Below, one piece after another: positions 35,942 to 43,753 of a stretch of 64,000 nt of DNA. Position 1 is the stretch's first letter; the number at the start of each line of letters is the position of its first letter. The notes below the pieces were generated by a model that searched no databases, was not told the DNA's origin, and was given only the letters and a program-made list of their open reading frames with translations. A program made the position numbers and the translations under genes. The stretch comes from Nevskiales bacterium (GTDB taxonomy: Bacteria > Pseudomonadota > Gammaproteobacteria > Steroidobacterales > GCA-2729495), in contig WYBE01000067.1 in the NCBI GenBank assembly GCA_011526045.1, positions 1 through 64,000 on the forward strand, in the 5' to 3' direction.

Positions 35942-37681
35942 ATGACTACCTTCGACCGGCTGATTTCCGCGGCCAACGCGATCCTCTGGCACGACTACGT
36001 GCTGTTCGCGCTCCTCGCCACGGGCCTGCTCTTCACGATCTGGAGCCGCTTCTGCCAGTACCACGCGCTCACGCACGGCGTGCGCGTGATCCGCGGCGCC
36101 TACGACAATCCCGGGGACCCCGGCGCCATCAACCACTTCCAGGCGCTGTCCGCCGCGCTGTCGGCCACCGTCGGCCTCGGCAACATTGGCGGCGTCGCGA
36201 TCGCGATCAGCCTTGGCGGCCCCGGCGCCGTCTTCTGGATGTGGGTGGTGGGCTTCATCGGCATGGCGCTGAAAACCACCGAAGTCACGCTGGCCATGCT
36301 CTACCGCAATATCGACGACCCCGGCAATCCGCACGGCGGCAGCATGTGGGTGATCGCGAAGGCGCTCGCGCACCGGTCACCACGCCTCGCCCCGCTCGGC
36401 CGGGCGCTCGGCGGATTGTTCTGCTGCACGCTGCTGGTGATGGTCATCACCGGCGGCAACATGTTCCAGGCCTGGAACGTCGGCGAACTCACGCAGAGCT
36501 ATTTCGGCGTGCCGAGCATATTCTCGGGCATCGTGCTCGCCGTGCTCGTGGCGCTGGTCATCATCGGCGGCATCCGGCGCATCGGCGCGGTCGCCGGCTG
36601 GCTAGCCCCGGTGATGGTCACCATGTACGTCCTCGGTGCGATCTACGTGCTGGCGCTGCAGGCCGCGGAGATCCCCGGGATGTTCGCGCTCATTTTCCGC
36701 GGCGCTTTCGCACCACTGGAGGCGCAGGGCGCATTCATCGGCGGCACCATGGGCTATGCCTTCCTCTATGGCCTGAAGCGCGCTTTCTTCTCGAATGAAG
36801 CCGGCCAGGGCACGTCGCCGATCGCGCATTCCGCGGCCAGGACCGCGGAGCCGGTTCGCGAGGCGGTGGTCGCGGGGCTCGAGCCGTTCATCGACACCAT
36901 CGTGGTCTGCACCATGACCGCGCTGGTCATCATCTCGACCGGCGTGTGGAAGCGCCCGGCGGAGGCGGTGCTCGAGCCGCGGCCGCAGCTCATCGAGACT
37001 GCAGCAGGTGAGTGGACCCTGCCAGCCATGTCCGCGCCGTCCCGTGACGGCGCACGCTGGCTGGGCGGCGAGAGCGTGTTCGCGATCGTCGAGGCTGGCC
37101 CGAACGCGGCAAGCGGCAACGAGCTGCACCGCCTGCAGGGTACCGTGAGCGCGAGCGCAGACGGCGCGAGCATCTCCTGGAGCAGCCTTGCCAGCGCCAC
37201 CCGGCCCGTGCTCGCCGACGACGGTCTCTACGTCAACTACGTTGGCGCGACGCTCACGGCGAAGGCGTTCGATTCCGTTACCCCCGGCCTCGGCCAGTGG
37301 CTGGTCACGGCCACTGTGTGGCTGTTCGCCCTCTCGACGATGATCTCCTACAGCTATTACGCGGAGCAGGGCGTGGTGTTCCTCGCCGGCGAGAAGGCGG
37401 TCGCGCCGTTCAAGCTGCTCTACTGCCTGCTCCCGTTGGTCGCCACTGCCGGCTTCCTGCGCACGGACACCCAGCTCGACAACCTGAGCGGCTTCGGCAC
37501 CGCGCTCATGCTCTGGGTGAACATCCCGGTGATGTGGTGCCTCGGCTATCAGGCGATGGCCGCCTACCGCGACTACATCGCGCGGCTGAAATCAGGCCAG
37601 TTCGGGCAAGGACACCGCGCGGAAACGCTGGCCGGGCTCATGCACGGGGATGCCGGCGGGACGGAGAAGCCGGAGCGCTGA
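35942..37681 (+). CDS. Alanine/sodium symporter (AGCS) with inserted soluble segment
   Basis: 579 residues. AGCS marks are ALSATVGLGNIGGVAIAISLGGPGAVFWMW, the GSMWVIAKAL region, and FFSNEAGQGTSPIAHSAART. The family is an inner-membrane Na+ or H+ coupled alanine/glycine transporter, usually about 450-500 residues. Residues ~340-445 form an extra hydrophilic stretch (PRPQLIETAAGEWTLPAMSA ... VLADDGLYVNYVG) between late helices. The following helices (LVTATVWLFALSTMISYSYY) are normal. Confidence 0.92.
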   Translation: MTTFDRLISAANAILWHDYVLFALLATGLLFTIWSRFCQYHALTHGVRVIRGAYDNPGDPGAINHFQALSAALSATVGLGNIGGVAIAISLGGPGAVFWMWVVGFIGMALKTTEVTLAMLYRNIDDPGNPHGGSMWVIAKALAHRSPRLAPLGRALGGLFCCTLLVMVITGGNMFQAWNVGELTQSYFGVPSIFSGIVLAVLVALVIIGGIRRIGAVAGWLAPVMVTMYVLGAIYVLALQAAEIPGMFALIFRGAFAPLEAQGAFIGGTMGYAFLYGLKRAFFSNEAGQGTSPIAHSAARTAEPVREAVVAGLEPFIDTIVVCTMTALVIISTGVWKRPAEAVLEPRPQLIETAAGEWTLPAMSAPSRDGARWLGGESVFAIVEAGPNAASGNELHRLQGTVSASADGASISWSSLASATRPVLADDGLYVNYVGATLTAKAFDSVTPGLGQWLVTATVWLFALSTMISYSYYAEQGVVFLAGEKAVAPFKLLYCLLPLVATAGFLRTDTQLDNLSGFGTALMLWVNIPVMWCLGYQAMAAYRDYIARLKSGQFGQGHRAETLAGLMHGDAGGTEKPER

Positions 37682-37709
37682 ACAGGCGCCGCCTGCGCGG
37701 CGCCCGACG

Positions 37710-39509
37710 TCAGGAGCTGCGCGCCGTCACGTACGAACCGGGGGCATCCTCGAGTGCCGGCAGCGCCCCGGCACCGGGCACGCGCGCGGGCACCATCGGC
37801 CCGGACTGCGGCGCAAGCCAGGCATCCCAGTCGGGCCACCACGACCCCGGATGCTCCGTCGCGCCGCCGAGCCAGTCTTCGAGCTCGCCCACCTGCCCCG
37901 CGTGCTTCTCGTTGATCCAGTGCTGATACTTGCCCTGGCTCGGCGGGTTGATCACGCCTGCAATGTGCCCGGAGCCGGCGAGCACGAAGCGCACCGGGCC
38001 ACTGTAGTGGTGGCAGGCCTTGAACACCGACGCATAGGGCGCGATGTGATCCTCGCGCGACGCGAGCAGGTAAATGGGGATCGTCACCTTCGTCAGGTCG
38101 ACCGGCACGCCGGCGAGGGTCAGCGCCCCGGGCTTGACCAGACTGTTCCTGAGGTACATCTCCCGCAGATAGAACAGGTGACAGTTGCGCGGCATGCGCG
38201 TCGCATCCGCGTTCCAGTACAGCAGATCGAAGGGAACCGGGTCTTTGCCGAGCAGGTAGTTGTTGACGTAGAAGGACCAGATAAGGTCGTTGGCCCGCAG
38301 CATGTTGAAGGTCGCGAACATCGCCTGGCCTTCGAGATAGCCCTTTTCCTCCATCATCTGATCGAGATTCTCGAGCTGCTGCTCGTCGATGAAGACCTGC
38401 AGATCGCCGGGATCCGAGAAATCGACCTGCGTCGCAAAGAACGTGGCCGAACGGATCCGCGTGTCGCCGCGCGCGGCCATACAGGCGAGCGCCGCGGCGA
38501 GCAAGGTACCGCCGATGCAGTAGCCGATCACGTTCATCTCGCTGACGCCAGTGGCCCGGGTGACGGCGTCCACCGCGCCGAGGACACCCTCGGTCAGGTA
38601 GTCGTCGAAGGTCTTCGCGCCCAGGCGCGCGTCGGGGTTCACCCACGAGACCACGAACACGGTATAGCCACGCTCGACCGCCCAGCGCACGAAGGATTTC
38701 TCCGGAGTCAGGTCGAGGATGTAGTACTTGTTGATCCAGGGCGGGACGATCAGCAACGGCCGCTCATGGACCTCGGCGGTGGTCGGGGAATACTGGATGA
38801 GCTGCAAAACGTCGTTCTGGTACACCACCTTGCCCGGCGTCACGGCGATGTTGCGGCCGAGCTCGAATGCGCCCGGGTCGGTCATGGTGATCTGCAACTG
38901 CCCCTGGCCCTTCTCCAGGTCGCGGCGGAAGTTCTCGAAGCCACGCGCCAGGTTCTCGCCCTGGCTTTCGATCGTCGCCCGCAGCACCTCCGGGTTGGTC
39001 AAGGGGAAATTGCTGGGCGCGAACGCATCGGCGAACTGCCGCGTGTAGAAATCAATTTTTCGCGCGGTCTTGTCGTCTACGCCCTGTACTGCGGACATCG
39101 TGCCGACAAGCCAGCGCGACGTAATGAGATACGACTGCTTGATGAAATCGAAGAGCGGGTTGGTGTCCCATTCCGGGTCGCGGAAGCGCCGGTCGCCCTT
39201 CTCGGGTTTGGCCACCGGTGCCGCCGCCTGCCCCATGAGGCGCTGCGTGGCGCTCTGCCAGAGCTGCATGTGCTGCTGCCACAGCTCGATGTTCGCCTGC
39301 ATCAGCTTCGCCGGGTCGAAGTACATGGTCTTGCCGGCTTCGGCCAGGGTGCCGCCGACGTTCAGGGGATCGAGCTTGCGCATCACATCACCCGGCGCGC
39401 TGAACGCCGCAGTGAACATCTCCTGATTGCGCTGCATCAATTGCCTCATGTCCTCGGCAATCCGTTGGAAATCCGGCTGGGGCGGTTCGGGGGTCGGTTT
39501 GGCGCTCAT
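37710..39509 (-). CDS. phaC: Class I polyhydroxyalkanoate synthase
   Basis: Polymerises (R)-3-hydroxyacyl-CoA into PHA granules. The 599 residues have the PhaC N-terminal domain (FIKQSYLITSRW; PSNFPLTNPEVLRAT) and an alpha/beta catalytic domain. The lipase-like box is GYCIGGTLLAAAL with nucleophile Cys331; Asp lies in LASREDHIAPY and His in GSGHIAGVINPP. It is 40 bp downstream of phaR. No phaA or phaB lies nearby. Confidence 0.97.
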   Translation of the reverse strand: MSAKPTPEPPQPDFQRIAEDMRQLMQRNQEMFTAAFSAPGDVMRKLDPLNVGGTLAEAGKTMYFDPAKLMQANIELWQQHMQLWQSATQRLMGQAAAPVAKPEKGDRRFRDPEWDTNPLFDFIKQSYLITSRWLVGTMSAVQGVDDKTARKIDFYTRQFADAFAPSNFPLTNPEVLRATIESQGENLARGFENFRRDLEKGQGQLQITMTDPGAFELGRNIAVTPGKVVYQNDVLQLIQYSPTTAEVHERPLLIVPPWINKYYILDLTPEKSFVRWAVERGYTVFVVSWVNPDARLGAKTFDDYLTEGVLGAVDAVTRATGVSEMNVIGYCIGGTLLAAALACMAARGDTRIRSATFFATQVDFSDPGDLQVFIDEQQLENLDQMMEEKGYLEGQAMFATFNMLRANDLIWSFYVNNYLLGKDPVPFDLLYWNADATRMPRNCHLFYLREMYLRNSLVKPGALTLAGVPVDLTKVTIPIYLLASREDHIAPYASVFKACHHYSGPVRFVLAGSGHIAGVINPPSQGKYQHWINEKHAGQVGELEDWLGGATEHPGSWWPDWDAWLAPQSGPMVPARVPGAGALPALEDAPGSYVTARSS

Positions 39510-39549
39510 GTCGGGTTCGCGATTCGGTTGACGGCTGGCTCAGGTGCGC

Positions 39550-40008
39550 TCACGGTTTCTTCGCGCGGTTGGCGGTCATCGCATCGAAGAACGCTTTTTG
39601 CATGTCCGCCCAGGCGCCGAGGTTCTGGGCAGCCATGTTCTGCATGGTCGCCATTGGCGTGCGGGCCAGCATGTCGCGAAACTGGTCCTGCATGGTCTTC
39701 TGCTGGTTGAGGAAGGACTCGACGCTGCTCTCGAGAAACTGGGCCATGAATTCCTGCATGGGATTCCCATAGAAGCGGATGATGTGCCGGAGCATGCCGG
39801 CGCTGAGAATGGGCCGGCCGCCCTGCTCCTGCTCGGAGATCACCTGCAGGAGAATGCTGCGCGTGATGTCCTGCCCGGTGGTGTCGTCGACCACCACGAG
39901 TTCCTCGCCGTCCACCACGAGCTGGCGTATGCCCTCGAGCGTCACGTGCTTGCTGGCGTGGGTATCGTAGAGACGCCGGTTGGCGTATTTCTTGATGGTC
40001 CTGGGCAT
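39550..40008 (-). CDS. phaR: PHA synthesis repressor PhaR
   Basis: 152 residues. The DNA-binding domain is KKYANRRLYDTHASKHVTLE, and the PHB-accumulation regulatory domain includes FYGNPMQEFMAQFLESSVE. PhaR represses phasin (and itself) until nascent granules titrate it. Candidate operators lie in its own promoter (40057-40068) and before the phasin gene (40783-40795). It is upstream of phaC and probably co-transcribed. Confidence 0.95.
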   Translation of the reverse strand: MPRTIKKYANRRLYDTHASKHVTLEGIRQLVVDGEELVVVDDTTGQDITRSILLQVISEQEQGGRPILSAGMLRHIIRFYGNPMQEFMAQFLESSVESFLNQQKTMQDQFRDMLARTPMATMQNMAAQNLGAWADMQKAFFDAMTANRAKKP

Positions 40009-40041
40009 ACCCGGAGTCTCCGCTGCTTTTTGCCTTGCAGG

Positions 40042-40086
40042 ATTCTAACCGGTTTTTTGCGTTCGCAACAAAGACCGGCCGGTCTT
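40042..40086 (-). promoter_or_regulatory. phaR promoter with TTGC-N4-GCAA operator
   Basis: On the minus strand TTGTTG and TAGAAT (40042-40047) form a plausible sigma-70 promoter with 18-bp spacing. The palindrome TTGCGTTCGCAA (40057-40068) overlaps the -35 and spacer. A second, perfect 16-bp palindrome, AAGACCGGCCGGTCTT (40071-40086), lies just upstream. The rest of the 366-bp phaR-phasin gap shows no gene. Confidence 0.6.
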
Positions 40087-40374
40087 GGTGCAGGTGCAAA
40101 AAAGCGCTTGTCTGTCCCGGTCACACGCCCGACACGCGATCTGGCCGGGCCGTACCGGTGCCCAATGGCAGAGCAGGACACTTCCCTGTGCCCTGCGGCC
40201 AAAATACGGAATCTTGAGTCGATCTTCGGGAATAAGGCCGTTCATCGACCAGAAATGGCGCGGGAGTCGCACCCGGCATGAGCCATCCCGGGCGCGACTC
40301 CCGCATCCAGACCAGTGATCCGGACTACATTCCCTGCGGGGCTGGCAGCAGGCCGCCGCCAGTGTCCCGCGGCG

Positions 40375-40719
40375 TCAGGCGGCCTTCTTCGGCGCGCGCT
40401 TCTCGGCCACCACGTTGGCGGTCGCATCCTGGGCGACGCGGGCGATCTCGGCGTACTCCTGGGTGCGCTTGACGAGTTTCTCGCCGAACGCCTTGGAGCT
40501 GGCGATCTGCCGGCCGACGTAGTCGTTGACGTCGGAAACGTGGGCGGACAGCTTGGCCTGTTCCACGGCGAACTCAATGCAGTCGCCAAGGACGGCGTAG
40601 TTCTGGCGCGCCAGGCGCTCGAAGGTCTGTGCGGCAACGTCATTGAACGCGCGGAACGGCTCGAACGCGTCGCGCTGGTAATCCATGTACTTCTGAATCT
40701 GGTCGTTGTAACCGGTCAT
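40375..40719 (-). CDS. Phasin family protein
   Basis: 114 residues, amphipathic and helical: YNDQIQKYMDYQRDAFEPFR, then NDVAAQTFERLARQNYAVL and a Lys/Ala-rich tail (EKRAPKKAA). Phasins coat PHA granules and control their size. The ATG at 40719 follows a GAGGAG site. A near-consensus promoter lies 47-75 bp upstream of the ATG. It is upstream of phaR on the same strand. Confidence 0.9.
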   Translation of the reverse strand: MTGYNDQIQKYMDYQRDAFEPFRAFNDVAAQTFERLARQNYAVLGDCIEFAVEQAKLSAHVSDVNDYVGRQIASSKAFGEKLVKRTQEYAEIARVAQDATANVVAEKRAPKKAA

Positions 40720-40765
40720 GCTGCTCTCCTCTGAATGCAGTGTTGGGTCTCTGAAACCAGCGCGC

Positions 40766-40870
40766 ATTATGCCGCGGGTTTTCTTGCGGTGCAAGAGAAT
40801 GTTTTAATAATGCAGTTTATTGACAGTGTCATTTTAATTTATTGATTTATATGTATTTGTAAATTCACCG
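40766..40870 (-). promoter_or_regulatory. Phasin promoter with TTGC-N3-GCAA operator and A/T-rich upstream DNA
   Basis: The minus strand has TTGCAC (40794-40789), a 17-bp spacer and CATAAT (40771-40766), a strong sigma-70 promoter. The palindrome CTTGCGGTGCAAG (40783-40795) covers the -35. Bases 40796-40870 are strikingly A/T-rich for this genome (ATTTTAATTTATTGATTTAT) and could be an UP element. The rest of the gap to 41153 shows no gene. Confidence 0.75.
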
Positions 40871-41153
40871 TCAAATCTGGTGCTTGAGCATCTCGCAGTG
40901 CGGTAATCGATTCGGCAGCGACAGCAGGCGCTGCGCCATGTGCCAGCAGCGGGTCCGGACGCGTGCGTGGCGGCGCCGTGCACCCGGACTGTTGGCCGGA
41001 GCCAGACCCGCGGTGGTCCGCCGCGGAGCAAGCCCCAGACCCGGCAGGGTGCGTCGGGGCGGGCTATGCTAGACGCCGGTTGCCGTGGCGGTCGTCGCGG
41101 CCCGGCCTCGCTGCCAACCGGCACCGGGGTACCACCGCTCGAACGAGGTCAGC

Positions 41154-41816
41154 ATGGGAGAAACAATCCGGCTTAAAGCCGCCGATGGCCATGAGCTCGA
41201 TGCCTGGCTGGCCCGTCCCGCCGGTGCACCGCGCGGTGGCCTGGTGGTGCTGCAGGAGATTTTCGGCGTCAACCGCCACATCCGCCGCATTGCCGATTCC
41301 TTTGCGACGGATGGCTACCTCGCGATCGCGCCCGCGCTCTTTGATCGGGTGCGACCCGGCGTGGAACTCGGCTACGACCAGCTCGAGGCCGGGCGCGACA
41401 CCATGCAGGCACTCGAGCGCGCAAATACCGTGCGCGACATCAGCACAGCCGTCGCAGCCGTCCGCGAGGCCGGCAAGGTCGGGGCCATCGGCTACTGCTG
41501 GGGCGGTGCACTGGCGGATCTCGCAGCCTGCGAGTGCGGTATCGCCGCCGCGGTGTCCTACTACGGACGCCACACCGCCACGTGGCTGGAGCTGCAGCCG
41601 CGCTGTCCGGTCATGTATCACTTCGGCAAACTCGATCCGCTGATTCCGCCGGCAACGGTGGCAGCAATCCGGGCGGGCAGGCCGCGCGGCGTGTTTCACC
41701 TCTACGACGAGGCAGGCCACGGCTTCAACTGCGACGAACGGCATGAGTTTCACGCCGAGAGCGCCTCGCTCGCCCTGAAACGCACCCTGGAATTCCTGCG
41801 CCGCTACATTGGCTGA
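41154..41816 (+). CDS. Dienelactone hydrolase family protein
   Basis: 220 residues of the alpha/beta hydrolase fold. The catalytic triad is Cys115 in GYCWGGAL, Asp in GKLDPLIPP and His in YDEAGHGFNCD. Dienelactone hydrolases open 4-carboxymethylenebutenolides in aromatic degradation, but the family is broad. It is followed after 22 bp by the UbiD-type gene, so an aromatic-acid pathway is possible. Confidence 0.9.
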   Translation: MGETIRLKAADGHELDAWLARPAGAPRGGLVVLQEIFGVNRHIRRIADSFATDGYLAIAPALFDRVRPGVELGYDQLEAGRDTMQALERANTVRDISTAVAAVREAGKVGAIGYCWGGALADLAACECGIAAAVSYYGRHTATWLELQPRCPVMYHFGKLDPLIPPATVAAIRAGRPRGVFHLYDEAGHGFNCDERHEFHAESASLALKRTLEFLRRYIG

Positions 41817-41838
41817 ACAATCTGGGGGAGTGCCGCTG

Positions 41839-43500
41839 ATGGGACATGAAGCTGACAAGCAACCGCTCGACCGCCGCAGGTTCATCTCTGCGACTGCCGG
41901 TCTTGCAGCCGCCTCGGTCACCGCACCGGTACTGGCCGAAGCCACTGAACGCCCCGTGCGGGGGTCTGCAGCGGCACGCGGGGACGAGGGCCAGGCCTTC
42001 CCGTTCGACACCTTCCGCGACTGGATGCGGGCGCTCGAGCGGCACGGGCTGCTCATGCGCCTGCCGAGGCTCGACCAGGACGCCTACGAGGCCACCGCCC
42101 TCACCTACCGGCTGATGGACCGCTTCGGCTGGTACGGCGCGCCCGCGGTCATGGCCGATGAGGTCCGTATCGACGGCCAGTGGGTCCAGGGTCCGCTCAT
42201 CATCAATAACCAGGGCCACTGGGACACCGAGGCGATGCTCTTCGGGCTCGAGCCGGTGGCCGGCGACGGGCCGGCCACCTACCGGCGGGCAATGGCCCAT
42301 TTCACCAAGATCCTCGATGAGAACGGCGGCCGGTTGCCGCAGCTCTCGCCGGTCGCAATCGCGCGCGACAAAGCGCCGGTAAAGGAGCGCGTCCTGCGCG
42401 GCGATCAAATCGACCTCACGAAGTTTGCGTTCATCCAGTCCAATCCGGGCGATGCCGGGCGTTACATCAATACCGGCTCGGTCTTCACCGAAGACCCGGA
42501 GCTCGGCCTGAACTTCGGCACCTACCGCTGCCAGTTGCGCGGCCCACGGCTGATCGGCGTGAACCCTGAGCCCGGCCAGCGCGCGTGGAAGATGTTCAAC
42601 GCGCAGAAGGAACGCGGCGAGAAGATCGCCCGCGTCTCCATCGTGCTCGGCCAGGACCCGATGGTATGGATGATCAGCGGCTCGCCGCTCACCAAGGGCA
42701 TCCGCGACGACGAGCTCGCGCTGGCCGGCGGCTTGCGCGGCAAACCGGTCGAGGTCGTGAAATCCGAGACCAACGATCACATGATCCCGGCGCACGCGGA
42801 GATGGTGATCGAGGGTGAGGTACCCCTGCAGGAACCGATGCTGCCGGAGGGCCCCTTCGGCGAGATGTACGGCTACCTGGGACTGAAGAAGGACGAAAAC
42901 TTCTGGATGCGCGTCACCTGTGTCACGCACCGGAAGAACCCCTGGATCCTCAATCAGTTCACCGGCGTCACCCGCGGCTTCTGCACCGCCCCGATGGAGG
43001 CCTTCGCCCTGTATCGTCTGAAGAAGATGCTGCCCGGCCTCGTCGACCTGCACGGCCCGGTGGAGATCAACGGCTGGGCGTTCGCCAGCATCGACAAGAC
43101 CAGGGCTGGCCAGGCGCTCGAGATCGGCCGGCGCATCGCGCAGATCGTGGGCCTGTACAAGATCGTCGTGGTGGTGGACAAGGAGATCGACGTGCTCGAT
43201 CGCACCGAAGTCATGCACACCGTGGGATCCCGCTGGCAGCCGTACCCGGCTGCCGAGATCCTGAAAGACGTCAACGGCATGCCGCTCGACCCGAGCTCGC
43301 CCAATCGTCCGAAGACGAGCAAGATCGTGATCGACGCCACCCGGCAATGGCCCGGGGAGGGCGGACCGGCCGTCTACCCGGAACGCAACCGCGACCTGCT
43401 CAGGCAGCTCGCACCGGGCGCGTTCCCGCTGGTGGACGCACAATGGGACCGCTTCGTCGCCGCCTGGGCCCATGACGGCTGCCCGCCGCGAAGCCCCTGA
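41839..43500 (+). CDS. UbiD-family decarboxylase with Tat signal peptide
   Basis: 553 residues. Residues 1-40 form a twin-arginine signal: DRRRFISATAGLAAASVTAP then VLAEA. The remainder is UbiD/Fdc-like, with KFAFIQSNPGDAGRYI and the prFMN decarboxylase motif EGPFGEMYGY carrying Glu337 and Glu342, the spacing of the catalytic glutamates in Fdc1/UbiD. Family members are normally cytoplasmic and need prenyl-FMN, so export would be unusual. The ATG at 41839 follows a GGGGGAG site. No ubiX is nearby. Confidence 0.88.
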   Translation: MGHEADKQPLDRRRFISATAGLAAASVTAPVLAEATERPVRGSAAARGDEGQAFPFDTFRDWMRALERHGLLMRLPRLDQDAYEATALTYRLMDRFGWYGAPAVMADEVRIDGQWVQGPLIINNQGHWDTEAMLFGLEPVAGDGPATYRRAMAHFTKILDENGGRLPQLSPVAIARDKAPVKERVLRGDQIDLTKFAFIQSNPGDAGRYINTGSVFTEDPELGLNFGTYRCQLRGPRLIGVNPEPGQRAWKMFNAQKERGEKIARVSIVLGQDPMVWMISGSPLTKGIRDDELALAGGLRGKPVEVVKSETNDHMIPAHAEMVIEGEVPLQEPMLPEGPFGEMYGYLGLKKDENFWMRVTCVTHRKNPWILNQFTGVTRGFCTAPMEAFALYRLKKMLPGLVDLHGPVEINGWAFASIDKTRAGQALEIGRRIAQIVGLYKIVVVVDKEIDVLDRTEVMHTVGSRWQPYPAAEILKDVNGMPLDPSSPNRPKTSKIVIDATRQWPGEGGPAVYPERNRDLLRQLAPGAFPLVDAQWDRFVAAWAHDGCPPRSP

Positions 43501-43589
43501 CCCGGCACCACAGAGGTCTTCCCGGCCGCGGCCCCGGTCAGGTAATGCCTTCGATACGCAGGAGGGTGTTGCGGCTCAAACCCCGGGAC

Positions 43590-43740
43590 ACTAAAGGTCG
43601 GTGCGCGGTAGCGGTGGGCGACCTCATTGATGCCGCCTGCGCACCGGGAGGGACTTTAGTCCCGACCACCGCGCGGTCCGCAAATGCGGTCGGCACCGGT
43701 CCGGCTACGTCACCGGGCGCCGCGGATCACGTCCGCGCAG
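43590..43740. repeat. REP-like GGGACT variant region
   Basis: GGGAGGGACTTTAGTCCCGA near 43649 is a REP-type palindrome of the same variant seen at 9946. Further GC-rich palindromic sequence (GCGGTCGGCACCGGT; GCCGCGGATCACGTCCGC) follows. No gene is seen between the UbiD stop (43500) and the M48 stop (43754). Confidence 0.6.
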
Positions 43741-43753
43741 CAGTTCTGACGCT

